In this document: positions 14,812 through 21,352 of the stretch, one piece after another
Layout of the letters: the number at the start of each line of letters is the position of its first letter
How positions within the stretch are numbered: position 1 is the first letter of the stretch
Assembly: GCA_964482685.1 (NCBI GenBank)
Contig: CAYZZA010000021.1
Span: 1 to 21,352 of the forward strand
Length of the DNA stretch: 21,352 nt
Source of the DNA: CAYZZA01 sp964482685
GTDB taxonomy: Bacteria; Bacillota; Bacilli; Lactobacillales; Carnobacteriaceae_A
Direction of reading: 5' to 3'
The notes under the pieces: generated by a model
The model's database searches: none
What the model was told of the DNA's origin: nothing
The model's input: only the letters and a program-made list of their open reading frames with translations
Program-made: the position numbers and the translations under genes

Positions 14812-15304
14812 ATTCTTTTGTAATGATCAATCCTTCAGGAGCTTGGGGAGTTTTGTTGCTAACTATTTTTTTTATTGTCTCCAGTGAAAGATCTTCTAAA
14901 GAAACCATGCGCATGGTAGAAGATTGAGTCTTGCCGGTCCAAATGGCCCATAAATCAACTTCAAGAGCACCTGTTTCTTCCATATGCTCTCGGATAAATG
15001 CAAGCAACTCTTCCGCTAACTCAGGGGAGTACGTCCAAACAAGTTTAGACACAAACTTTTTTTCTGTGTATGGAGCAGCGTACCGTTCTGGTCTATCAGG
15101 TAGAATTTGTAGAGTGTTTTTCTTGTTTTCTGTATCAAAAAACAAAATATTTTTTTCATCCGGATTGGAAGTTTCAAATGTAATGGTGCCTTCACTAAGA
15201 GGGAGGTTTCGTTTTTGTGCTTCATTTTTAGAGAGTAAAATGATTTTTTGATTTTTAATTTCTTTAAAAGGATACTGACTTGCAATGAATTGATATGTAT
15301 TCAT
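14810..15304 (-). CDS. Protein of unknown function, head-on to replication
   Basis: 164 residues beginning MNTYQFIASQYPFKEIKNQK. I do not recognise the family. It looks soluble: no signal peptide or membrane segment, mixed charge, a Lys/Asn/Glu-rich middle, a helical stretch SPELAEELLAFIREHMEETG around residues 93-112, then VDLWAIWTG and a second helix SLEDLSLETIKKIV. The frame is open to 15421 and would add a hydrophobic stretch, but no ribosome site precedes that start; the ATG at 15304 follows GTAGGA. A 9-bp stem (15321-15329 with 15345-15353) lies just upstream in the leader. It is the only gene of the window that faces the replication fork. It converges on folC and diverges from degV. 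Confidence 0.8.
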   Translation of the reverse strand: MNTYQFIASQYPFKEIKNQKIILLSKNEAQKRNLPLSEGTITFETSNPDEKNILFFDTENKKNTLQILPDRPERYAAPYTEKKFVSKLVWTYSPELAEELLAFIREHMEETGALEVDLWAIWTGKTQSSTMRMVSLEDLSLETIKKIVSNKTPQAPEGLIITKE

Positions 15305-15597
15305 CTTTTTCCTACTTTCTCGCCTTTTTCCGCTACTATGATAAAAAAAGGCGGGTCCTGTCTGAATAAGTATATAGAAAAAAGTGCACATAAATTGAAT
15401 AAAAATAAGAGAATTGTCCAAATGTTAAAATATAGACATAGTTTTGTCACGAAAAAGACACGTCTTCTTTTGATTGTGTTAAGGGGTGTCACTCTATTCT
15501 CTTCAATTGAAATCGAACGTATGCCAAGACAATCAGGCCAATTTACAAGATACTGTGTGAGGAATACATAAAAACATTAGAGAGAAGGGGCATGGTA

Positions 15598-15626
15598 TTG
15601 AAACACGCCCTTGAATACAGTAGGAT
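15598..15626 (+). promoter_or_regulatory. Candidate degV promoter
   Basis: TTGAAA (15598-15603), spacer 17 bp, TAGGAT (15621-15626). The -35 matches the consensus at 5 of 6 and the -10 at 4 of 6. The start site would be near 15633, right at the tandem repeat, which then sits where a repressor could block transcription. Confidence 0.45.
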
Positions 15627-15634
15627 ATCAGTAG

Positions 15635-15657
15635 TGTTCCAGAATAATGTTCCAGAA
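15635..15657. repeat. Two direct copies of TGTTCCAGAA upstream of degV
   Basis: TGTTCCAGAA occurs at 15635-15644 and again at 15648-15657, a 13-bp period, 26 bp before the degV start. Position at the expected transcription start suggests an operator; the regulator is unknown. Confidence 0.6.
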
Positions 15658-15683
15658 AATATAAGTTAAAAAAGGAGCAAATC

Positions 15684-16529
15684 ATGGCTAAATTTAAAGT
15701 AGTAACAGATTCTAGCGTTCACTTAACTCAAGCTGAAATTGATCAATACGGCATTACAATTTTGCCGTTGTCGACCCTTTTGGATGGACAAGTATACCAG
15801 GATGGTTCAGAAGTTGAAAAAAATGTTTTTTTAGATAAAATGAGAGAAAGTCAAGAACTACCAAAGACGTCTCAGCCCGCTATCGGTTTTATTGTTGATA
15901 CGTATAATGACTTGACCGAAGATGGTAGTGACATTTTATCCATTCATGTGACACATACATTAAGTGGAACAGTCAATGGAGCAGCACAAGCCGCACAGAT
16001 TTCAGAAGGAAAAATAACGGTCATCGATTCTGAGTTTTGTGCACGTGCGATGGCTTTTCAAGTACTAGAAGCCGCTAAATGCGCAGAAAAAGGGCTCACA
16101 ATTGAAGAGACTCTTCCATTGCTAAAGGCCGTTCGAGAGCGTACCACACTTTATATATCGATTGTGGATTTGACCAATATGATTCGTGGAGGACGTATCG
16201 GCAAAACAATGGGCAAGATTTCTCAAGCATTAAATATCAAAGCTAACCTTGAGATGGTTGGTGGCGCATTGCAAGCAGATGCTAAAGGACGAGGAACAAA
16301 AGCAATTGTGAAACGCTATGAAGAGATTCTTCAAGAGATGAAAGCAACTGGAGTAGAGATTGCTGAAGTAGGGATTACGCATGATGGATTGTCTAAATAC
16401 TCTGAAAAAATCATTGCCATGATTCGAGAAGCCTACCCTTCTGCTAAATATGAGACGGCTTTTGCGAGTGCAAGTGTCATGTCGCATGCCGGTCCAGACG
16501 CTATCTCTTTTCAATTTTTAAGAAAATAA
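15684..16529 (+). CDS. DegV family fatty-acid-binding protein (FakB type)
   Basis: 281 residues, the usual length. DegV proteins bind a fatty acid in a deep pocket; FakB members present it to the kinase FakA, which makes acyl phosphate for phospholipid synthesis. Visible motifs are VTDSSVHL at the start, PKTSQPAIG around residues 60-68, HVTHTLSGTVNGA, the strand VIDSEF, the MIRGGRIG loop (family form: RGGRI), and SHAGPDAISF near the C-terminus (usual form HxGPGA). The ATG at 15684 has AAGGAG 6 nt upstream. The fakA partner is not in this window, so the FakB role is inferred from family. The nearest neighbours, mnmE and an unknown gene, give no hint of substrate. Confidence 0.93.
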   Translation: MAKFKVVTDSSVHLTQAEIDQYGITILPLSTLLDGQVYQDGSEVEKNVFLDKMRESQELPKTSQPAIGFIVDTYNDLTEDGSDILSIHVTHTLSGTVNGAAQAAQISEGKITVIDSEFCARAMAFQVLEAAKCAEKGLTIEETLPLLKAVRERTTLYISIVDLTNMIRGGRIGKTMGKISQALNIKANLEMVGGALQADAKGRGTKAIVKRYEEILQEMKATGVEIAEVGITHDGLSKYSEKIIAMIREAYPSAKYETAFASASVMSHAGPDAISFQFLRK

Positions 16530-16570
16530 ACTAATATTCTCTTTTAAATGAAAAAAGAAAAATTTTAACA

Positions 16571-16599
16571 TTGACTTTAAAATCAAAAAAAGGTATATT
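16571..16599 (+). promoter_or_regulatory. mnmE promoter
   Basis: TTGACT (16571-16576), spacer exactly 17 bp, TATATT (16594-16599), close to the vegetative consensus. Transcription should start near 16606, giving a leader of about 130 nt that contains the terminator-like hairpin at 16641-16697. It most likely drives mnmE-mnmG. Confidence 0.82.
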
Positions 16600-16640
16600 C
16601 GGTAGCAAATTAAATATCATTTACTCAGGTAAAAGTAGTG

Positions 16641-16697
16641 AAAGTGCTTTTTCCGTTCTTTTGTGGTTTCTACAAGGGGCGGAACAGCGCTTTTTTT
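16641..16697 (+). terminator. Terminator in the mnmE leader (attenuator, or degV terminator)
   Basis: AAAGTGCT (16641-16648) pairs with AGCGCTTT (16686-16693, one G-U). Inside it, TTCCG pairs with CGGAA, then CTTTTGT with ACAAGGG (two G-U), and seven T follow at 16691-16697. It lies after the mnmE promoter and before the mnmE ribosome site, so any mnmE transcript from that promoter must pass it. No other clear terminator follows degV, so it may serve both roles. Confidence 0.7.
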
Positions 16698-16736
16698 GAT
16701 GAATTGAGGTCAAGAAAGAAAACAGGAGGAAAAAAA

Positions 16737-18125
16737 GTGAGTACAGAATTTGATACGATTGCAGCAATCTCCACACCTCCTGGTGAGGGTGGAATTGGGA
16801 TTATTCGAATTAGTGGAGAAGAAGCTCTTGAAATCGCAGATCGCGTGTACCAAATGGGCACAAAAAAATTAGCCGATCAAAAAAGTCATACGATACATTA
16901 TGGAAAACTTGTACATTCTAAAACAAAAGAAGTAATAGATGAAGTAATGGTAAGTGTAATGCGTGCACCGAAAACTTATACGCGTGAAGATGTTGTTGAA
17001 ATCAACTCACACGGGGGCATCGTTGCTGTAAACAAGGTTTTGCAAATTGTGTTACAAAGTGGAGCAAGATTAGCTGAACCAGGTGAATTTACAAAGCGCG
17101 CTTTTTTGAATGGACGACTTGATCTGTCACAAGCAGAAGCAGTCATGGACGTCATTCGTGCCAAAACAGATAAAGCCATGCATTTGGCTGTGACACATCT
17201 AGATGGAAACTTATCCACACTGATCCGCTCTCTTCGTGAGGACATCTTACAGACTCTTGCACAAGTGGAAGTCAATATAGATTATCCCGAATACGACGAT
17301 GTGGAAGAAATGACCTCTCAATTGCTTGTTGAAAAAGCCAAGAGTGTCAAACAAAGTGTTCACAGACTCCTTGATACAGCAAGTCAAGGAAAAATCCTTC
17401 GTGAAGGATTGGCAACAGCGATTATTGGGCGTCCAAATGTTGGAAAATCCAGTTTGTTAAACGTGTTATTAAAAGAAGAAAAAGCCATTGTTACAGATAT
17501 TCCAGGGACTACTCGGGATGTGATTGAAGATTTTGTCAGTGTTAAAGGAGTGCCCCTACGTTTAATTGACACAGCGGGTATTCGCGAGACAGAAGACATT
17601 GTAGAACGCATCGGTGTAGAAAGAAGTCGTCAAGCGCTAGCGGAGGCAGATCTTATTTTGCTCGTGTTTAATCAAAGTGAACCGTTAACAAAAGAAGATC
17701 GTCTTTTGATTGAGGCAACAACAACGCACAAACGGATTATTATTTTAAACAAAACTGATTTAGACAATCAACTAGATCTCGCTCAACTTCAGGAACTTGT
17801 AGGAGAAGACCCGATTGTGAAAACTTCCCTCGTCTTACAAAAAGGATTGACTCAACTAGAGCAACATATTGCCGATTTATTCTTTAGTGGTCAAACAGGC
17901 GAACGAGACGCCACGTATATTTCAAATGTACGCCACATTGCGCTATTAGAAGAAGCAGAAGCTTCTCTTGAACAGGTCATCACAGGAATTGAAGCTGGTA
18001 TGCCAGTAGACCTGGTTCAAATTGATATGACCCACGCGTGGGAACTATTAGGAGAAATTACAGGAGATACTGTGCAAGATGAATTGATTACGCAATTGTT
18101 TAGTCAATTCTGTCTAGGAAAATAA
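16737..18125 (+). CDS. mnmE: tRNA modification GTPase MnmE, GTG start
   Basis: 462 residues. MnmE works with MnmG to add the (carboxymethyl)aminomethyl group to U34 of several tRNAs. Domains: N-terminal folate-binding domain (TEFDTIAAISTPPGEGGIGI), a helical domain, the inserted G domain with GRPNVGKS (231-238), DIPGTTRD (254-261), DTAG (278-281) and NKTD, and the C-terminal FCLGK, where Cys459 is the conserved cysteine (usual form CIGK). The frame is open to a GTG at 16638, but that part is the leader with a terminator hairpin. GTG at 16737 has AGGAGG 8 nt upstream and gives the standard length and N-terminus. mnmG follows after 52 nt. Confidence 0.96.
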   Translation: MSTEFDTIAAISTPPGEGGIGIIRISGEEALEIADRVYQMGTKKLADQKSHTIHYGKLVHSKTKEVIDEVMVSVMRAPKTYTREDVVEINSHGGIVAVNKVLQIVLQSGARLAEPGEFTKRAFLNGRLDLSQAEAVMDVIRAKTDKAMHLAVTHLDGNLSTLIRSLREDILQTLAQVEVNIDYPEYDDVEEMTSQLLVEKAKSVKQSVHRLLDTASQGKILREGLATAIIGRPNVGKSSLLNVLLKEEKAIVTDIPGTTRDVIEDFVSVKGVPLRLIDTAGIRETEDIVERIGVERSRQALAEADLILLVFNQSEPLTKEDRLLIEATTTHKRIIILNKTDLDNQLDLAQLQELVGEDPIVKTSLVLQKGLTQLEQHIADLFFSGQTGERDATYISNVRHIALLEEAEASLEQVITGIEAGMPVDLVQIDMTHAWELLGEITGDTVQDELITQLFSQFCLGK

Positions 18126-18177
18126 ATAAGAGAAAAATGTATACGTTATATGAACAAACAAGAAAGGAAGACCATAC

Positions 18178-20088
18178 ATGAATCGTTTTGAAGCAGGAAC
18201 CTTTGACGTGATTGTCGTAGGAGCCGGACATGCAGGATCAGAAGCTACATTAGCCGCTGCACGGATGGGGCAACAAGTGTTATTAGTCACGATTGATTTG
18301 GACATGGTTGCCTTTATGCCATGTAACCCCTCTATCGGAGGACCAGCAAAAGGAATTGTTGTCCGTGAAATTGATGCATTAGGCGGAGAAATGGGCCGTA
18401 ATATAGACAAAACGTACATTCAAATGCGAATGTTAAATACAGCCAAAGGGCCTGCGGTAAGAGCCTTGCGCGCACAAGCCGACAAGTTTGATTATGCCAA
18501 AGAGATGAAACACACACTTGAAAAAAATGAACATGTCACACTTCGTCAAGGAATTGTGGTTGAAGTATTAGTAGAAGATGGTGTGTGCAAAGGGGTTGTC
18601 ACCAACACAGGAGCCATTTACCGTTCAAACGCAGTTGTTTTAACTGCAGGTACATCTTCAAGAGGACAAATCATTATTGGAGATTTGAAATATTCATCCG
18701 GTCCTAACAACTCTCAACCTTCTATTGCCTTATCGGAAAACTTGTTGGATTTGGGCTTTGAATTGGCGCGCTTTAAAACAGGGACTCCTCCACGGATTGA
18801 TAAAAAAACCATTGACTATAGCGTGACCGAAATCCAGCCCGGAGACGAAGAGCCCAATCATTTTAGTTTTGCGACTCCAGACAGTGCTTACATGGCTTTA
18901 GAAGATCAAGTGCCTTGTTATTTAACATATACAAATTTAGCCACTCATGAAATTGTCAGTGAGAATTTACACCGTGCGCCTATGTTCACAGGAATTGTAG
19001 AAGGTGTAGGGGCACGGTATTGTCCCTCGATCGAAGACAAAGTAGTCCGATTTAGTGATAAACCACGTCATCAAGTATTCTTAGAACCTGAAGGACGTGA
19101 CACAGACGAAATTTATGTGCAAGGCTTGTCTTCGTCGATGCCTGAAGATGTGCAAGAACAGGTCTTGCGTACCGTAAAAGGATTGGAAAATGCGCGCATG
19201 ATGCGTACAGGATATGCGATAGAGTATGACGTTGTCTTGCCTTATCAATTGCGTCCATCACTAGAGACAAAATTGGTGGCTGGATTGTTTACAGCCGGAC
19301 AAATGAATGGAACTTCTGGGTACGAAGAAGCAGCAGGTCAGGGGCTGATTGCTGGAATAAATGCCGCGCGTTTTGTGTCAGGACAAGACCCTTTTGTCAT
19401 GACACGAAGCGACAGTTATATTGGGGTTATGATTGATGATCTTGTTACAAAAGGAACGTCTGAGCCATATCGGTTGTTAACTTCTCGAGCAGAATATCGC
19501 TTGTTGCTTCGTCATGATAATGCAGATTTTCGATTAGTTGAAATGGGGTACGAGCTTGGTCTTGTATCAGAAGAAACACATGAGGCTTTCTTAGAGAAAA
19601 AACAAGCAGTCGAACAAGAATTAGGACGTTTGAAGCTAGTTCGCTTGAAACCAACTCCTGCTCTCCAAGCCTTTTTAGAAGAAAATGGATCGGCTGCACT
19701 CCGAGATGGGATTTTAGCCTATGATTTGCTGCGTAGACCGGAGATATCTTATGCAGATTTAATTCAATTTGCTCCTAGTGAAACTTCTTTATCCAAAGAA
19801 GCAGCCGAGCAAGTAGAAATTACCGTAAAATATGAAGGCTACATTACGAAGTCTTTTCGAAATGCAGAAAAGCTAAAACGAATGGAAACAAAACGAATTC
19901 CTGAAAAACTTGATTACCATGCTATTAATGGACTTGCGACAGAATCAATTGAGCGTTTGACAAAAATCCAGCCAGAAACCTTGGCACAAGCAAGTCGAAT
20001 TAGTGGTGTAAATCCTGCAGATATTTCAATCTTAAGTGTTTATATTGAGCAAGGAAAATATCAAACAACTACACCTGAAATGATGTAA
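18178..20088 (+). CDS. mnmG: tRNA U34 modification enzyme MnmG (GidA)
   Basis: 636 residues, a normal length. MnmG is the FAD- and NADH-using partner of MnmE in U34 carboxymethylaminomethylation. It has the FAD-binding start DVIVVGAGHAGSEA (residues 10-23), the PCNPSIGGPAKG segment with a conserved Cys, MLNTAKGPAVRALRAQADK, the RYCPSIEDKVVRF motif with a second conserved Cys, the GTSGYEEAAGQGL segment, and the C-terminal helical region that binds MnmE and tRNA (KYEGYI). The ATG at 18178 is preceded by AAAGGAAG. A strong terminator follows. In most Firmicutes rsmG comes next; here it does not. Confidence 0.98.
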   Translation: MNRFEAGTFDVIVVGAGHAGSEATLAAARMGQQVLLVTIDLDMVAFMPCNPSIGGPAKGIVVREIDALGGEMGRNIDKTYIQMRMLNTAKGPAVRALRAQADKFDYAKEMKHTLEKNEHVTLRQGIVVEVLVEDGVCKGVVTNTGAIYRSNAVVLTAGTSSRGQIIIGDLKYSSGPNNSQPSIALSENLLDLGFELARFKTGTPPRIDKKTIDYSVTEIQPGDEEPNHFSFATPDSAYMALEDQVPCYLTYTNLATHEIVSENLHRAPMFTGIVEGVGARYCPSIEDKVVRFSDKPRHQVFLEPEGRDTDEIYVQGLSSSMPEDVQEQVLRTVKGLENARMMRTGYAIEYDVVLPYQLRPSLETKLVAGLFTAGQMNGTSGYEEAAGQGLIAGINAARFVSGQDPFVMTRSDSYIGVMIDDLVTKGTSEPYRLLTSRAEYRLLLRHDNADFRLVEMGYELGLVSEETHEAFLEKKQAVEQELGRLKLVRLKPTPALQAFLEENGSAALRDGILAYDLLRRPEISYADLIQFAPSETSLSKEAAEQVEITVKYEGYITKSFRNAEKLKRMETKRIPEKLDYHAINGLATESIERLTKIQPETLAQASRISGVNPADISILSVYIEQGKYQTTTPEMM

Positions 20089-20093
20089 GGTCT

Positions 20094-20144
20094 AGAAAGA
20101 GCCCCTCAAAGGAGTGTTTATCCTCCTTTGAGGGGCTCTTTCTT
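20094..20144 (+). terminator. Terminator after mnmG
   Basis: Arms 20094-20114 and 20123-20143 form a perfect 21-bp stem with an 8-nt loop, containing the G/C-rich GAGCCCCTC/GAGGGGCTC core. The T run after it (TTTCTTTGTT) is interrupted. It ends the mnmE-mnmG unit. Confidence 0.9.
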
Positions 20145-20265
20145 TGTTATGCATGAAACGCACGTAAGTAAGTTAGAGAAAAAAATTTATGCAAAGGAGG
20201 AAGATGGAAAAATTGTCGAGTTTCTTTATACTAAAGAAGGATAGACAACAGAGAGGTGGAATCGT

Positions 20266-21234
20266 ATGCAATCAAAATTAAAGAATCCAATGTTGTTTCA
20301 AGGACATTTAAAGAAAAAACATTATTTTGAAGGATGGTATTTTAAACAAGTATCTGAAGACGAACAAACGATTCTTAGTTTTATTCCAGGCATAAGCCTA
20401 GATGGAGACGATCGACATGCCTTTATTCAAGCCGTTCTCGTAGAGAAACAAGCTCACGGAGAGGACCGTACACAGACTCATTATTTCAAATACTCTATCG
20501 AAGAGACAAATTTCCAAAACAATCCGTTTCTTTTAAAAATTGGAACGAATATTTTTACAGAAACGTTCTTGTCCATTGACTTGCATAGTCCAGAAATGGT
20601 CATAAAAGGAAAAATTGGATTTGGATCTTTTCAAAAAATTGACACCTCTCTTTCACAACCGACCATCATGGGGCCTTTTGGTTATTTGCCGAGTATGGAG
20701 TGTTACCACGGTATTGTCAGTATGAATCATTCTTTATCTGGTTTTATGAAGGTTGACGAACGTCTTCTCTTATTTACAAACGGCAAAGGCTATATTGAAC
20801 GAGATTGGGGCACATCTTTTCCAGAAAAATATTTATGGGTTCAAACTAATCACTTCAAAGAAAAAGACACGAGCTTCTTTTTTTCCATCGCAACCATTCC
20901 CTATCACTTCACCTCATTTGAAGGGTTTATTGCAAACTTTCATGTAGAAGGAAGAGAATACCGTTTCGCAACGTATACCAATAGCACGTGTATGGTCGAA
21001 CGAGTCGAAGAAAATGGCCTTTTGATTACGCTTGAAAATAAAGAAGCGATTTTACAAGCTCATGTAGAATACGATCATTTGATTCATCTTCCTGCACCAC
21101 AATTAGGTAAAATGGAACGATTTATTGAGGAAAGTCTTTCTGCAACCGTCTCTCTTACATTTCATGACAAGAAAAGATCGTATGCATACCAAGGCCAAGC
21201 ATCTACAGCTGGAATTGATGTTGTGGAGTATTAA
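20266..21234 (+). CDS. Tocopherol cyclase family protein, function unknown
   Basis: 322 residues. It matches the bacterial relatives of plant tocopherol cyclase: an N-terminal FEGWYFKQ motif (residues 21-28), the MGPFGYLPSMECYHGIVSM segment, and the hallmark GYIERDWGTSFPEKYLWVQ stretch (175-193), followed by beta-rich sequence to the end. Lactic acid bacteria do not make tocopherol, so the real substrate is unknown; a lipocalin-like fold binding a hydrophobic ligand is an inference from the family. No signal peptide or membrane helix. The ATG at 20266 has AGAGGTGG 6 nt upstream. It stands alone between two terminators; a TATACT at 20227-20232 may be its -10, with a poor -35 (TGGAAA, 16-bp spacer). 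Confidence 0.88.
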   Translation: MQSKLKNPMLFQGHLKKKHYFEGWYFKQVSEDEQTILSFIPGISLDGDDRHAFIQAVLVEKQAHGEDRTQTHYFKYSIEETNFQNNPFLLKIGTNIFTETFLSIDLHSPEMVIKGKIGFGSFQKIDTSLSQPTIMGPFGYLPSMECYHGIVSMNHSLSGFMKVDERLLLFTNGKGYIERDWGTSFPEKYLWVQTNHFKEKDTSFFFSIATIPYHFTSFEGFIANFHVEGREYRFATYTNSTCMVERVEENGLLITLENKEAILQAHVEYDHLIHLPAPQLGKMERFIEESLSATVSLTFHDKKRSYAYQGQASTAGIDVVEY

Positions 21235-21245
21235 CGACGAGATAC

Positions 21246-21265
21246 TTATCCACAAGATATCCACA
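21246..21265. promoter_or_regulatory. Tandem DnaA boxes outside oriC
   Basis: TTATCCACA (21246-21254, perfect) and ATATCCACA (21257-21265, one mismatch) lie in the same direction, 11 bp start to start, in the non-coding tail after the tocopherol-cyclase-like gene. Such a pair could be a DnaA-binding cluster that titrates DnaA or regulates nearby genes. Binding is inferred. Confidence 0.65.
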
Positions 21266-21301
21266 AGCAAATAAAAAAGACAACTTGAAATATATTTATA
21301 T

Positions 21302-21342
21302 AAAAAATCAACCTCCTAATTTTAGCTAGAGGTTGATTTTTT
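21302..21342. terminator. Bidirectional terminator at the right end
   Basis: Arms 21302-21315 and 21329-21342 form a perfect 14-bp stem (AAAAAATCAACCTC and its complement) with a 13-nt loop. Six A on one side and six T on the other let it act from both directions. It ends the tocopherol-cyclase-like transcript. Confidence 0.88.
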
Positions 21343-21352
21343 GTATCGTATC

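Larger units (their letters stand above)
15305..15683. other. 379-bp gap between divergent genes: leader hairpin, degV promoter and operator-like repeats
   Basis: On the unknown gene's side there is a 9-bp stem (CGCCTTTTT 15321-15329 with 15345-15353) in its leader, and no clear promoter. On the degV side there is a candidate promoter (15598-15626) and a tandem repeat (15635-15657). Between about 15360 and 15590 I see no gene, RNA or strong structure. Confidence 0.6.

Noticed and set aside
15305..15421. Longer start of the unknown gene with a hydrophobic N-terminus
   Set aside because: No ribosome site precedes it and it includes the leader hairpin; the ATG at 15304 has a GTAGGA site.
16638..16736. 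In-frame extension of mnmE (Phe-rich N-terminus)
   Set aside because: It runs through a terminator hairpin, while the GTG at 16737 has an AGGAGG and gives the standard MnmE length.
17211..17219. Perfect DnaA box inside mnmE
   Set aside because: A single isolated copy in coding DNA is compatible with chance; no second box lies nearby.

Overview
This window is the chromosomal origin region of a low-G+C Firmicute, most likely a lactic acid bacterium of the order Lactobacillales (Carnobacteriaceae, Aerococcaceae or Enterococcaceae type; I cannot fix the genus). The case rests on the dnaA/dnaN/yaaA/recF/gyrB/gyrA/rpsF/ssb/rpsR order on one side, rpmH/rnpA/yidC/jag/mnmE/mnmG on the other, strong AGGAGG ribosome sites and A+T-rich intergenic DNA. 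No mobile element, CRISPR array, tRNA, rRNA or broken gene was seen.

Layout. Left arm, all on the minus strand and reading away from oriC: rpsF-ssb-rpsR (terminator at 1-80), then the yaaA-recF-gyrB-gyrA operon (terminator 1361-1411) with its own promoter at 7417-7445, then dnaA-dnaN (terminator 7541-7579). A parS-like ParB site lies between rpsF and ssb (883-898). oriC is bipartite, as in Bacillus subtilis. A dense DnaA-box array fills 10340-10710 upstream of dnaA. The dnaA-dnaN gap (8737-8968) holds DnaA boxes, a GC-rich spacer, TAG trinucleotides (DnaA-trio) and an AT-rich unwinding element. Right arm, plus strand: rpmH, rnpA, yidC, jag, folC, degV, mnmE, mnmG and a tocopherol-cyclase-family gene. 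The only head-on gene is a small unknown ORF at 14810-15304, convergent with folC across a perfect 28-bp hairpin.

Functionally the genes cover replication initiation (DnaA, clamp), recombination/repair (RecF, SSB), supercoiling (GyrAB), ribosomal proteins (S6, S18, L34), tRNA 5' processing (RnpA), membrane protein insertion (YidC, with the RNA-binding partner Jag), folate polyglutamylation (FolC), fatty-acid binding (DegV/FakB type) and tRNA U34 modification (MnmE-MnmG).

Several starts differ from the longest open frame: ssb (TTG, 859), yaaA (GTG, 7345), dnaA (ATG, 10300), folC (ATG, 13444), the unknown gene (ATG, 15304) and mnmE (GTG, 16737). Points worth a second look: a nine-G tract inside the spacer of the yaaA-recF-gyrB-gyrA promoter; Arg in place of the usual Ser at the main quinolone position of GyrA; a perfect 17-bp inverted repeat inside the dnaA linker coding sequence; an intrinsic terminator in the mnmE leader; a terminator that swallows the rpmH stop codon; and tandem DnaA boxes about 11 kb from oriC.
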